Source: Streptomyces sp. AA1529 (GTDB lineage: Bacteria > Actinomycetota > Actinomycetes > Streptomycetales > Streptomycetaceae). Taken from it: DNA of 64,000 nt. Shown in pieces: positions 1-8,224 of the stretch; the first letter of the stretch is position 1; the number at the start of each line of letters is the position of its first letter. The notes beneath the pieces are model-generated. The model did not search any database and had not been told where the DNA came from. It worked only from the letters and a program-made list of their open reading frames with translations. A program made the translations under genes and the position numbers. The stretch covers positions 1-64,000 of the forward strand of contig NZ_ALAP01000063.1 in the NCBI RefSeq assembly GCF_000280905.1, in the 5' to 3' direction.

Positions 1-980
1 AGTGCCTGTGCTGCACGAGCACGTTCTTGCAGGTCCGCTGCAATGGGGCGCGTCGTCGCCGGAGGCTGGAACGGAGCGGTCGGGGTCATGGATGACGGGC
101 TCCCGAAGTCCTCGATCACTGCGAGTGCCGTGGCGGGGAGCCAGCTCGCGGCAGCGTGGGGGGTGAACGTCCGGTCCCGATGGTGCCCGAACTCCTCAAA
201 GATCTGACTCAGACTCGGCCGCGCCTCCGTCTCTTTGGCCAGACACCGTCCGACCATGTCAGCCAACTCGCCGGGCAGGCCGCTCAGATTCGGCGGCCGA
301 TACAGCGTCTGTGCCAGGACATCTCCGGCGCTGGGCCCTTCGAACGGTGCGTGCCCCGTCGCCGCGAAGACCATCACCGCACCCAGAGCGAACACGTCAC
401 TGGCGGGCCCGGCGGCTCCCCGGATGTGTTCCGGGGCCATGTACCCCGATGTGCCCATCACGTGAGTCGATGTTGTACTCACCGCATCCAGTGCCTTGAC
501 GATCCCGAAATCGATCACTCGCGGCCCGTCGGTGGTCACCAGCACGTTCGCCGGTTTCAGGTCCCGGTGTACCAACTCTGCACCGTGGAATGACAACAGG
601 GCCTCCGCGATGCCGGCCGCGACCCACCACACGCCTCCCGGCGGCAGTATCCCGGCTCGCTCGATGAGAGTGTCGAGCGGCGGCGCGGCAACGAATGCGA
701 CGGCCATCCAGAGCAGTTCCGCGTCCGGCGGAGACACCTCGACCACTGGCGCGGTGAAGGCTGCACTCACCACCCGAGCCGCTGATGCCTCCCGGATGAA
801 ACGCGCCCGGAATCCGTCTTCGTCCGCAAGATGCGGGCGAATCACCTTGACCGCGTACAACCGCGTGCCCAGGCCGCGAGCCAGGTAGACACGGCCCATT
901 CCGCCCTGTCCCAGTACCCGCAGCACCGTATACGGACCCACCGTCGTCGGGTCCCGATCGTCCAGCGGACTGCCCCACAT
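1..980 (-). CDS. Ser/Thr protein kinase, Hanks type (3' end outside window)
   Basis: Reading the minus strand from an ATG at 980 gives 326 residues still open at the window edge. The N-terminal 270 residues form a complete eukaryotic-type kinase domain: glycine loop GQGGMG (24-29), ATP lysine in YAVKVI (K45), alphaC glutamate E64, catalytic loop HRDLKPAN (D140), DFG (157-159) and MAPE (181-184). All catalytic residues are present, so it should be active and phosphorylate Ser/Thr on partner proteins. After about residue 290 the sequence becomes Pro/Ala/Thr-rich, the usual linker to a sensor or membrane segment, which is not visible here. It points away from the rest of the window and has no obvious operon partner. 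No TM segment is seen in the visible part. Confidence 0.93.
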   Translation of the reverse strand, partial: MWGSPLDDRDPTTVGPYTVLRVLGQGGMGRVYLARGLGTRLYAVKVIRPHLADEDGFRARFIREASAARVVSAAFTAPVVEVSPPDAELLWMAVAFVAAPPLDTLIERAGILPPGGVWWVAAGIAEALLSFHGAELVHRDLKPANVLVTTDGPRVIDFGIVKALDAVSTTSTHVMGTSGYMAPEHIRGAAGPASDVFALGAVMVFAATGHAPFEGPSAGDVLAQTLYRPPNLSGLPGELADMVGRCLAKETEARPSLSQIFEEFGHHRDRTFTPHAAASWLPATALAVIEDFGSPSSMTPTAPFQPPATTRPIAADLQERARAAQA

Positions 981-1159
981 CGGATCCGGCACGAAGCTCC
1001 CCTCACGTCACGCGAACTGGCCCTCGCCAGAGCATCATTGCCGAGTCCAAGAGATCACCGCCACCGCCGTATACGAGTACTTCGCATGTCCTACAAGCGG
1101 AACTGACCCTGCCCACAGGAACAGCGGCGGCGCCTCGTGCCGGGGGCGGACCCGAAGGC

Positions 1160-2446
1160 TCAGGTCGACGTCCGGCTGGTGCGGACCGGGCGGCGGTCGC
1201 GGGGGCGTTGCAGCGCCGCGAAGTCGTCGAACCAGGCCGTGGTGTGGCCGGTTGCGCCGTCCTCGTGGGCGCGGACGGTGCGGGTGGCGTACACGCTGTT
1301 GAGGAGCCAGGGCTGCTTGTCGGGGCCGATGTCGCGGACCATGGCGTCCGCCTGGGCGACTCCGTAGGTGGCCACGGCGAGCTTCCCGGTGTCGCGGAAC
1401 CGCTGGACCTGGTCCCGCACGTAGTGCCGGTTCTTGTGGAACCAGGGGCTGAGGGACAGGAAGGCGTCCCATTTCTCCTGGGGGAACGGGGTGTCCACCG
1501 CGGTCTTCAGGAGCTGCCAGACCCGGGTGTCCGGAGCGATGTCGTAGCGGCGGGCGAAGCGGGGCGGGATGCGGTCCCGCAGGTGGGCCCGCCAGTGGCG
1601 GACGAGGGAGAACTCGGTCGCGAGGAACTTCTGGTCGGAGCGCAGGTGGGGGACCACATAGTCCAGGTACTGCTGGGCGGCGTCGAGGGAGGTCACGTGC
1701 GGGTGGATGTCGACGCCCTCGATCTCCGGAGCGCCGTGGACGAAGTCGAGCCAGCGGCGGGTGGCCGGTGTTCGCTCGGCGGGGTTGTCGAGGTGGTTGA
1801 GGGCGCCCATGTACAGGCGGGTGCGGCAGCCGTCGGGGAAGTGCTTCCTGCGGTAGGTGACGACGTGCTCGGCCACGTGCTCGTAGAAGGTGTTGAGGGC
1901 CGGGCCTTCGCGGTCGGCGCGTCGGCTCTCCAGGAACGGCTCGTTGCCGATCACCAGGATGTCGACCTTTCCCAGCACCGCGCGGGCCGCCTTCTCCACC
2001 CGGGCCAGCTCGGCCTCCATCGCCCGGCTTCCCGGAGCGGGCAGCGCCCGCTGCCGGTAGGGGAACTTCAGCGACAGCACGGTGCCGTAGTGCTGCTCGT
2101 GCGCGGCCAGCAGGGCGGCCACCGCGCGCTGTTCGCGGACCGGGCCCCGGTCGGCCTGCGGCATCGGCAGGAAGCCCCGCACCCAGCTCGCGGAGACGCC
2201 CCGCAGCCGGGCGAAGCTGACCTCCCCGGGGTCCTCGTTGAAGTTGGCGCCCAGGATGCCGCTGGGCGCCGCTGCCGGGCGCTGCGCGGAGCCGCCGCCC
2301 TGGTGTCCGCCGTCCCCGTCGCCCTCCGCGCTGCATCCGGCCGCCAGCAGCGCTGCGGCGGACGCGCCGAGCAGCAGGCGGCGGCGCGGCATTCCGGGGC
2401 TCCCCGGATGCGGCGTACACGGATCCGACGGGGGCAGACGGTGCAT
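1160..2446 (-). CDS. Lipoprotein with glycoside-hydrolase-like TIM-barrel fold
   Basis: 428 aa. The ATG at 2446 is preceded by a good Shine-Dalgarno (GAAGGAGGG); an ATG at 2392 (MPRRRLLLG) is the alternative. An RRR-hydrophobic signal ends in the lipobox LAAGC (C38), so the protein is exported and lipid-anchored, possibly by Tat. The mature part resembles clan-A glycosidase barrels: GNEP (E169) sits where the acid/base Glu lies after strand 4, and ATEFS (E278) where the nucleophile lies after strand 7. Family and substrate cannot be named from the sequence alone. Visible strand motifs include the DIHPH segment near residue 246. It is monocistronic between a kinase and the WXG-like cassette. 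Confidence 0.75.
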   Translation of the reverse strand: MHRLPPSDPCTPHPGSPGMPRRRLLLGASAAALLAAGCSAEGDGDGGHQGGGSAQRPAAAPSGILGANFNEDPGEVSFARLRGVSASWVRGFLPMPQADRGPVREQRAVAALLAAHEQHYGTVLSLKFPYRQRALPAPGSRAMEAELARVEKAARAVLGKVDILVIGNEPFLESRRADREGPALNTFYEHVAEHVVTYRRKHFPDGCRTRLYMGALNHLDNPAERTPATRRWLDFVHGAPEIEGVDIHPHVTSLDAAQQYLDYVVPHLRSDQKFLATEFSLVRHWRAHLRDRIPPRFARRYDIAPDTRVWQLLKTAVDTPFPQEKWDAFLSLSPWFHKNRHYVRDQVQRFRDTGKLAVATYGVAQADAMVRDIGPDKQPWLLNSVYATRTVRAHEDGATGHTTAWFDDFAALQRPRDRRPVRTSRTST

Positions 2447-2918
2447 CGGGGCCCTCCTTCGCGGGGTGCCGGGTTCTCCTGCCCTCCGACAACGCGAGTA
2501 CACGGCCTGACGTTCACGGCCGGGGTTGCGGAGAGAGCAGGCTGCGGCCGACCGACATGGCCCAGCCATGGCCAACGCCCCGATCTGTCCACCACTCGAT
2601 CCCGCAACGCGCTGGCTCCATCGCTGAACGACATGCCCACCGACCTGCCAGGGGAAGGAAGAGGAACGGTCGGCCGGCGTCGACGTACGCCCATGCGTCG
2701 GGAAGGCGCACCGTGTCTCCGAGGGCCCGCGCCCGGTGACGGGAATGCTGAGGGACTGATTGGGGCTGATTCGCCGGACTCTGTCAGCTCAGTTCGGATC
2801 TGGGTGGACGTGGGACCAGTCGCACGGGCGTGACCAAGAACTCGGAGGTTATGGTCACCCAACTGGCTGGGTAGGGGCCTGTAATTGCTTCGGCGCAACC
2901 GGTTGCAGGAGGGGGAGA
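2447..2918. other. 472-bp divergent intergenic region with two inverted repeats
   Basis: No convincing gene lies here. It separates the lipoprotein (minus) from the WXG-like cassette (plus). Close to the cassette are an ACCCA/TGGGT inverted repeat (2857-2872, 6-nt spacer) and a perfect 12-bp palindrome GCAACCGGTTGC (2895-2906) that lies immediately before the ribosome-binding site AGGAGGGGGAG. No standard -35/-10 pair is compelling. Confidence 0.5.
2895..2906. promoter_or_regulatory. Perfect 12-bp palindrome just upstream of the WXG-like cassette
   Basis: GCAACCGGTTGC is fully self-complementary and ends a few bases before the Shine-Dalgarno of the gene starting at 2919. Its position suits a repressor site overlapping the transcript start or a small RNA hairpin near the ribosome-binding site. 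No cognate regulator is encoded next to it. Confidence 0.4.
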
Positions 2919-3377
2919 ATGCAAGCTCACACTGACGGTTCGAGCACTCCGGAAGTCACTGCCGTCGAAGGCGGCGGAGTAGGGATGCAGCTAGACCATG
3001 CGCTGCCACCCGACGGTGCTAACGGTAGACAGAAAGACCTGGTTGTTCACGACGACGAGTTGGGCGCACTCGGCAACATGGCCTACACCCTGCACTCTAA
3101 GTTGTCGACCACAGGGGACCAGGCTCGACAAAACACGTTCGACGCAGCAGTCCAGTTGTTCAATGACGGACTGGAATCGGGTTCTGCCCTGACGACCCTG
3201 CACGACGCCTGGAACACCAAGCTGGGGACGATAAAGGAGGCGTGCGCACACATCTCCAATCACCTGGACTACTCCAAGGCGAAACACGCAAAGGACGAGC
3301 AGGACATCGAGACGACCATGCAGAACGCAGCAGGAAAGCCTATGACGGTTTCCCGTATATACGACTACATAAAATAA
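2919..3377 (+). CDS. Small helical WXG100-like protein, first gene of cassette
   Basis: 152 aa from the ATG at 2919, which follows a strong AGGAGGGGGAG; upstream in-frame starts lack one. The protein is hydrophilic and mostly alpha-helical, with no signal peptide or TM segment. The C-terminal half holds two helices around HDAWNTKLGTIKEA, similar in size and pattern to WXG100/ESAT-6 type hairpins, although Gly is replaced and I cannot see a clean YxxxD/E secretion tag. The family is not named with certainty; Streptomyces genomes carry many such proteins beside large WXG-type partners. Base composition is clearly more A/T-rich than in the flanking genes, with ATA and AAA codons. The next gene starts 42 nt downstream, so the two probably form one transcript. 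Confidence 0.72.
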   Translation: MQAHTDGSSTPEVTAVEGGGVGMQLDHALPPDGANGRQKDLVVHDDELGALGNMAYTLHSKLSTTGDQARQNTFDAAVQLFNDGLESGSALTTLHDAWNTKLGTIKEACAHISNHLDYSKAKHAKDEQDIETTMQNAAGKPMTVSRIYDYIK

Positions 3378-3419
3378 CGGCAGTTCGGGCCCATCCACCG
3401 GAATCGCAATAGGGGAGAC

Positions 3420-5849
3420 ATGGTCACCTTTCGCCAGCTTCACGATCTTCGACTAGGGACCCTGAAGAAGGCAGTTGCCGACTGGAAGAAAATGGTCGAT
3501 GACCTGGTCGAACTGATTGGTGAAGACGGGAAAGCGCAAGGCACAAGCAGCACAGGACTCACGAGAAGGGCGCAGAAGGCAGACTGGGTGGGGGAAAATG
3601 CAGACGTGACAAAGAAATTCGTCACCAAAACGGCTGACGAGTTCCATGACGTGCTTGCAACAGCCCGGAGCGTGCACACGATTCTGGACGGGCTGCACAC
3701 CAAGATGAAGAAACACAAGGAAGACCTCAATGAGGTGGTCGCGAACGCGGACAAAGGAGTTCACATCACGCAGAACGGTACCGTGGAACCACGGAAAGAC
3801 GCCGATCCCAAGCCCACCCAGAAGCAGATCGACGCCGCCGCCGAAGAAATACATAAGGTCCTTAAAGCCGCAAAAATAACGGATAAGGGCGCTGCAGAAT
3901 CACTACGCCACGAAGCGAAGGACAAATACAACTTCCTCGCTTCGCGCGTCACCGATTTCGAAAAGACACGTCAGGCGGTCAGAGATGCGGATGCCGTACT
4001 CAAGCTAGCCAAAAAGGACCCCAGCGAACTCAGCAACACCCAGTTGAACCGTCTCGACGACTGGCTGCAACGTAGCGGGAAGGATCCTGTCTTCGCGGAA
4101 AGAGTCGCCACCGAGATGGGGCCGAAGAAGTCCCTTGCTTTCTTTGCCAAAGCCATGGATCTCGACAAATGGGAGTCCGACGGAGCGGGGAGCGGTCAGA
4201 GGAATTTCAGCGAGCACAAGAAAATGCTGGAAGTGCGGAAGAAGTTGCTGGGTCGACTCGAGACCGGACTGGGAACGACGTTGGCAACGGCCTCCCGATC
4301 CGAGTCCAGCGACATGGCGGCGTGGAAGAAACAGGCGATTCAGGTGGGAGATGAGCCGGTCTCAGGGACAGCTTCCCATAAGCCGATCTATGGGTTCCAG
4401 GCCATGAGTAACCTGATGCGGCACGGAAAGTACGACGGAGATTTTCTCAACAACTATGGCGATGCGCTCGTCGACTACGAGAAAAAGCATACAAGCGATG
4501 TGAAAGACCCTGGGCCAGGCGGTCGGACACGGGAAGATGTGCTGCCGTGGGACCGGCTGCCTTCCTACGCCCAGCAGGATGAGATGCGTTTCGGGCCGGG
4601 CAACGACGAGGATGCCGGGGTGGATCCGATGACTGGCCTCATGAAGGCCCTGTCACACAACCCCGAAGCCTCGACGGACTTCTTCGGTCATCCGGAAGAA
4701 GACAACGAGGGGGAACAGTCCCACTTCGACTACCTTTTCAAGGACCGCGAATGGGGCTCGCTTCCCGGATCTGCAGGCGGGAAGCCAGGGCGCGATGCGA
4801 TGGCCGAAGCTCTTGAGGCTGGGGCGACCGGCCACGTCGCAGGAGCGGAACCCGACTCGCTGGTCCACACCTCCGCCCAGGCACGAATCATGGAGGAAGT
4901 CGTCAAGGCCGTCTCGGACGAGCCATCCCGTCTCACCGGGAACCTGGAAATGGGCGACAGCTTGGGGCGGATGAGCCGTGAATATATGCCCGACATATAC
5001 CGGGGCCTGGAGAGCGGTGAACCGCCGAAACCAGAAATGGATGATCTACCGGAGACTCGGCGACATAACGTGCTCGAGCGACTTTTCCCTATTGCCGGGG
5101 AACCTGCGGTGTTCGGAAAATCTGGAGAGGGAGAGTCGGATTTGGCTAGATTCTTGATATCTCTCGGGCAGAGCCCGGAGGGCTACCAGGAAGTCCTCGC
5201 CGGGCAAAAACTCTACGGTGACGCAGTCCTGAAACACAATCTGGACCCCGAAATACAGGCACAACTTCCGCAGTATGAACGGTTCGAAGGATCCGAGACA
5301 GACGTCAAGGACCGGGCACAGGATGTTGTGGAGCGGGTCAGCCAGCAGTCAGGATACGTCACAGGCGCGTTGACGCTTGGCCGGCAAGAAGCCGTCGTGG
5401 CAGAGGGGCTCGCGCACGACGCCGCATACGAGAAGGCGCAGGCACGTGTAGGGACATGGGGCTACGGTGCGGGTGCCACAGCCACCAATGTGCTGTTGGC
5501 ACAGGGCGGGGTCAAACCTGTCGCAAGCGCGGTCATCTCAGGCTTGACAGGCTCCGGTCTCTTCGTCGGGCCGAGTGAGTGGAACATGGCCAACGACCAC
5601 AACGAGGGGGCAGAAAAGGCTCAATTGACCTCGGACTACTGGTCGCACGCCAAAGCAGACGACATCACCTCAACCAATAAGCTTTACAACAGCTACGGTG
5701 GCGAGGAGTTCGGTCCAGGCCAGTGGGATACATGGGTGCGTAACGGTTCGAACGCCGGGTTCAATGAGGCGCTGAGCTCGGGGCAGACGATGGCCACCGA
5801 GCTCACCAGTGGCGACCAGGTGAAGACCTTGAAGACGTCGGGGAAATAA
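3420..5849 (+). CDS. Large 809-aa protein with WXG-like N-terminal domain
   Basis: ATG at 3420 follows AGGGGAGAC. Residues 1-125 are two long helices flanking a WVG turn (W56-G58), the layout of WXG/LXG N-termini that mark type VII secretion clients or partners. Residues 130-260 are helical and Lys/Glu-rich. The middle (about 330-620) is acidic and globular and holds the repeated local motif F(G/L)..DRE(W). Near residues 675-715 is a Gly/Ala-rich hydrophobic stretch (GYGAGATATNVLLAQ and following) that could enter a membrane. No catalytic motif is recognised. It resembles large uncharacterised actinobacterial proteins found in several paralogous copies per genome. A/T-richer codon use matches both neighbours. 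The stop overlaps the next start (TAATG), so translation is coupled. Function unknown; secretion is an inference. Confidence 0.78.
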   Translation: MVTFRQLHDLRLGTLKKAVADWKKMVDDLVELIGEDGKAQGTSSTGLTRRAQKADWVGENADVTKKFVTKTADEFHDVLATARSVHTILDGLHTKMKKHKEDLNEVVANADKGVHITQNGTVEPRKDADPKPTQKQIDAAAEEIHKVLKAAKITDKGAAESLRHEAKDKYNFLASRVTDFEKTRQAVRDADAVLKLAKKDPSELSNTQLNRLDDWLQRSGKDPVFAERVATEMGPKKSLAFFAKAMDLDKWESDGAGSGQRNFSEHKKMLEVRKKLLGRLETGLGTTLATASRSESSDMAAWKKQAIQVGDEPVSGTASHKPIYGFQAMSNLMRHGKYDGDFLNNYGDALVDYEKKHTSDVKDPGPGGRTREDVLPWDRLPSYAQQDEMRFGPGNDEDAGVDPMTGLMKALSHNPEASTDFFGHPEEDNEGEQSHFDYLFKDREWGSLPGSAGGKPGRDAMAEALEAGATGHVAGAEPDSLVHTSAQARIMEEVVKAVSDEPSRLTGNLEMGDSLGRMSREYMPDIYRGLESGEPPKPEMDDLPETRRHNVLERLFPIAGEPAVFGKSGEGESDLARFLISLGQSPEGYQEVLAGQKLYGDAVLKHNLDPEIQAQLPQYERFEGSETDVKDRAQDVVERVSQQSGYVTGALTLGRQEAVVAEGLAHDAAYEKAQARVGTWGYGAGATATNVLLAQGGVKPVASAVISGLTGSGLFVGPSEWNMANDHNEGAEKAQLTSDYWSHAKADDITSTNKLYNSYGGEEFGPGQWDTWVRNGSNAGFNEALSSGQTMATELTSGDQVKTLKTSGK

Positions 5850-6448
5850 TGGGATTCAGTGTTGACCGCAGGCAACCGGTGATCTGGCTGATTGTTGCCG
5901 TAGCTGTACTCCTGATCGCAGTGATCACCCTTTCCGCAGCATTGATCTCCCATGACAACGACAGTCCGGGCAAGTCCTTCGGATCCGCAGAAGCGGACTG
6001 TTCCTCGGTCACGGGGACAAGCAATATCGCCGAGTTGCGCCGCATCGTCCCGGATGCCTCCTCCTATGCAGTGACATCTGAGAAGATTGTGGATGAGAAA
6101 TCCGCCAAGTTGCGGTGTGAGGTGCGCGCCGACGACCAGGTAGCGGTGAGGTTTCTGGTGAAAGAAACAGCAGGGGACCGAGATGACTGGGAAAAATACA
6201 TCACGCGCAACGAAATCGAGTGGTCTCCCGATCGGCACCGCGTGGACCGGTACGGCGGCGGCTTCTCCGACACGCACGCAGCAGCGCTCTTCCTGCCCTG
6301 TCCTGGACGAAAGGCGGCGATGGGGGCAAACGAGGGCCTGAGCCTGACCGTTACGACCCCATCGGGCAGCGACCACGAGAAAGATCTCCTCAGGCTCGCC
6401 GAGCGCACTGCGGACCGCGCCGTGGAACTGGTGGGATGCGAGAAGTAG
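5849..6448 (+). CDS. Membrane-anchored extracytoplasmic protein, third gene of cassette
   Basis: 199 aa. Its ATG shares one base with the TAA of the preceding gene, a strong sign of obligate co-expression. Residues 1-11 are cytoplasmic and charged, 12-33 (VIWLIVAVAVLLIAVITLSA and following) form a single TM anchor without a lipobox, and the remaining 165 residues would be outside the cell. That part has four cysteines (three well separated, one near the C-terminus) able to form disulfides, and the layout of a small binding domain. No family is recognised. It is a candidate surface partner of the 809-aa protein. The cassette ends here; 240 bp later is a convergent TetR gene. Confidence 0.72.
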   Translation: MGFSVDRRQPVIWLIVAVAVLLIAVITLSAALISHDNDSPGKSFGSAEADCSSVTGTSNIAELRRIVPDASSYAVTSEKIVDEKSAKLRCEVRADDQVAVRFLVKETAGDRDDWEKYITRNEIEWSPDRHRVDRYGGGFSDTHAAALFLPCPGRKAAMGANEGLSLTVTTPSGSDHEKDLLRLAERTADRAVELVGCEK

Positions 6449-6662
6449 CGGAGGGCGAGGTGACGGCCCAGGTGCGCTGCGGTCGCCCACCCGCGACAGG
6501 TACGGGTCAGCCCACGAGACGCCCTCAACGCCCTGGCAGACGACCGAGCAGATGATGCCGTCTGGCGCACTGCCAGTCGTGCCACCGAGGCAGGCGAGCC
6601 GGCCGAAGGGGGGCGAGGCGCCTCGGGCCGCAACGGTGATGACGAACACGAGGCCGCGGACA

Positions 6663-6684
6663 GGGGCGCCGGACCAGGTGCCCC
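6663..6684. terminator. Hairpin between convergent cassette and TetR operon
   Basis: GGGGCGCC, a 6-nt loop, then GGTGCCCC: an 8-bp stem with one G-U pair. It lies 6 nt beyond the stop of the minus-strand TetR gene and about 215 nt after the plus-strand cassette, so it mainly terminates the catabolic operon. Confidence 0.55.
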
Positions 6685-6689
6685 GAGGC

Positions 6690-7442
6690 TCAGTCCCGCA
6701 GGCTGTCCTCCAGCAGGCGGGCCCACTGGGCCACGACGCGCTCGCGGCGGGCGCTGTCGTCGGTGAGCAGGTTGGCGAGGCCGAGGCCGCGGGCCATGTC
6801 GAGGAGGCCCTGGACGGTCTCGCGGACGCCGGGGCGGCGCTCGTCCACGCCGAGCAGGTCGACGGCCATGCGGTGGGTCTCGCGTCCCATCCGGGCTTCC
6901 AGGTCCGTCACGCGGGGGCCGAGCTGGGGCTCGTTGGAGGCGGCGACCCACAGGTGCAGCGCGGCGCGGAAGAGCGGCCCGGTGTAGAGGGCGACCAGCG
7001 CCTCGACGACGGCACGCGCGCCGGCCGGGGCGGGCAGCTCCCGCAAGGCGCGGGAGCGTTCCTCGGCGACGTATTCGACGGCGGCGGTGAAGAGGTCCTC
7101 GCGGGTGGGGAAGTGGTGCTGGGCCGCGCCGCGGGAGACGCCCGCGTGCTCGGCGACGACGCTGACCGTGCTGCCCGACCAGCCGTGTTCGGCCAGGCAG
7201 GTCACGGCGGACTCCAGCAGGCGCTGCCGGGTGGCGCGGCTGCGGTCCTGCTTGGGCGCCGCGCCCCGGGCGGTACGGTCCTGCCGGGCCGGCGCCGCAC
7301 CCCCGGTCCGGCCCTGCTCAGGTCCGGTCCGGCCCTGCTCAGCCGGCGCCGCGCTCCCGTCGGCGCCCGCGATCCCGGCGGCGCCGCGCGCATCGCCCGC
7401 GCCGCCGGTCGTCGTCCGTTCGCGCCCGGCCCGTGTGTTCAC
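6690..7442 (-). CDS. TetR-family regulator closing the acyl-CoA operon
   Basis: 250 aa if started at the GTG at 7442, which overlaps the hydratase stop as GTGA; an ATG at 7469 would give nine more residues. An Ala/Gly-rich N-terminal tail of about 65 residues contains a duplicated EQGRTGP heptad and precedes a standard TetR HTH (TRQRLLESAVTCLAEHGWSG, then a recognition helix near VSRGAAQHHFPTRED). The C-terminal half is an all-helical ligand domain. As the last gene of a seven-gene catabolic operon it probably represses that operon and is released by an acyl-CoA intermediate; the palindrome at 16026-16039 is the proposed site. The long N-terminal tail is unusual for the family. Confidence 0.88.
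   Translation of the reverse strand: MNTRAGRERTTTGGAGDARGAAGIAGADGSAAPAEQGRTGPEQGRTGGAAPARQDRTARGAAPKQDRSRATRQRLLESAVTCLAEHGWSGSTVSVVAEHAGVSRGAAQHHFPTREDLFTAAVEYVAEERSRALRELPAPAGARAVVEALVALYTGPLFRAALHLWVAASNEPQLGPRVTDLEARMGRETHRMAVDLLGVDERRPGVRETVQGLLDMARGLGLANLLTDDSARRERVVAQWARLLEDSLRD
7303..7344. repeat. 21-bp tandem duplication inside the TetR N-terminal tail
   Basis: Two 21-bp units (19/21 identical) sit head to tail and stay in frame, encoding EQGRTGP twice. The repeat falls in the low-complexity tail, so copy number could vary without harming the DNA-binding domain. Confidence 0.8.
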
Positions 7443-8224
7443 CGCACGGGCGCCTGCCGCACTGCCCATTCGGGCTCCCGTCGTTCGAGAAAGGCCGTCA
7501 TGCCCTCGCGGGCCTCGTCCGACGCGAACAGTCGCGCCGACAGTTCGGCGAGCGTACCGGTGTCCCGGTCGAAGGCGGCCAGCACCTCCCTGGTGACCAG
7601 CCGCTTCGACTCCGCGAGGCCCTGCGGGGAGCCCTGCCGCAGTCCGTCCAGGACGGGCGCCAGTGCCTCGTCCGGGTCGTCGGCGGCCAGCGTGATCAGG
7701 CCGATCCGGGCGGCCTCGGCCGGGCCGAACCGTTCGCCGGTGAGGTAGTAGCGGGACATCGCGCGCGGGTCGGTGCGCGGCAGCACCGGCATGGAGATCA
7801 CCGCCGGGGCCACCCCGATCCGGGCCTCCGTGAAGGCGAACGTCGCCCCCGGACCGGCGACGGAGATGTCGCAGGCCGCCAGCAGCCCGGTGCCGCCCGC
7901 GCGGACGTGGCCGCTGACCCGGGCGACGACGGGCTTGGGGAAGGCCACCACGGTGCGCAGCAGGCGGGCCAGCTCCAGCGGCGCGTCCGTCGGGCCGTCG
8001 TGTGCGCGCGCCTCGCTCAGGTCGGCACCGGCGCAGAAGGTGTTGCCGGTGTGGGCGAGCAGCACGGCGCGGACGCCGGGGTCGGCCTCGGCGCGCTCCA
8101 GTTCCGCGTACAGTTCGGCCACCAGGCGGGTGGAGAGCGCGTTGCGGTTGTGCGGGGAGTCGAGGGTGAGGGTGCGGACGCCGTCTGCGGTGCCGGTCCC
8201 CAGCGTGCTGTCGGGCGCGGCCAT
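7439..8224 (-). CDS. Enoyl-CoA hydratase/isomerase-family protein
   Basis: 261 aa. The ATG at 8224 overlaps the TGA of the dehydrogenase gene (TGATG). Crotonase fold: NRNALST near residue 27, oxyanion-hole segment FCAGADLSE, and the second CoA segment HVRAGGTGLLAACD. Of the two catalytic glutamates of classical hydratases, the first position is Gly (GTGLL instead of GxELA), while the second is kept in FTEARIGVAP. A single-Glu active site fits hydration of a branched, glutaconyl-type CoA rather than ordinary crotonyl-CoA, but this is inference. In the pathway it would hydrate the carboxylated enoyl-CoA made by the upstream carboxylase. Confidence 0.88.
   Translation of the reverse strand: MAAPDSTLGTGTADGVRTLTLDSPHNRNALSTRLVAELYAELERAEADPGVRAVLLAHTGNTFCAGADLSEARAHDGPTDAPLELARLLRTVVAFPKPVVARVSGHVRAGGTGLLAACDISVAGPGATFAFTEARIGVAPAVISMPVLPRTDPRAMSRYYLTGERFGPAEAARIGLITLAADDPDEALAPVLDGLRQGSPQGLAESKRLVTREVLAAFDRDTGTLAELSARLFASDEAREGMTAFLERREPEWAVRQAPVR

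Noticed and set aside
5740-5770. GGTTCGAAC-like stretch reminiscent of a tRNA T-arm
   Set aside because: It lies inside the 809-aa coding frame and no cloverleaf or acceptor stem can be drawn. No tRNA was found anywhere.
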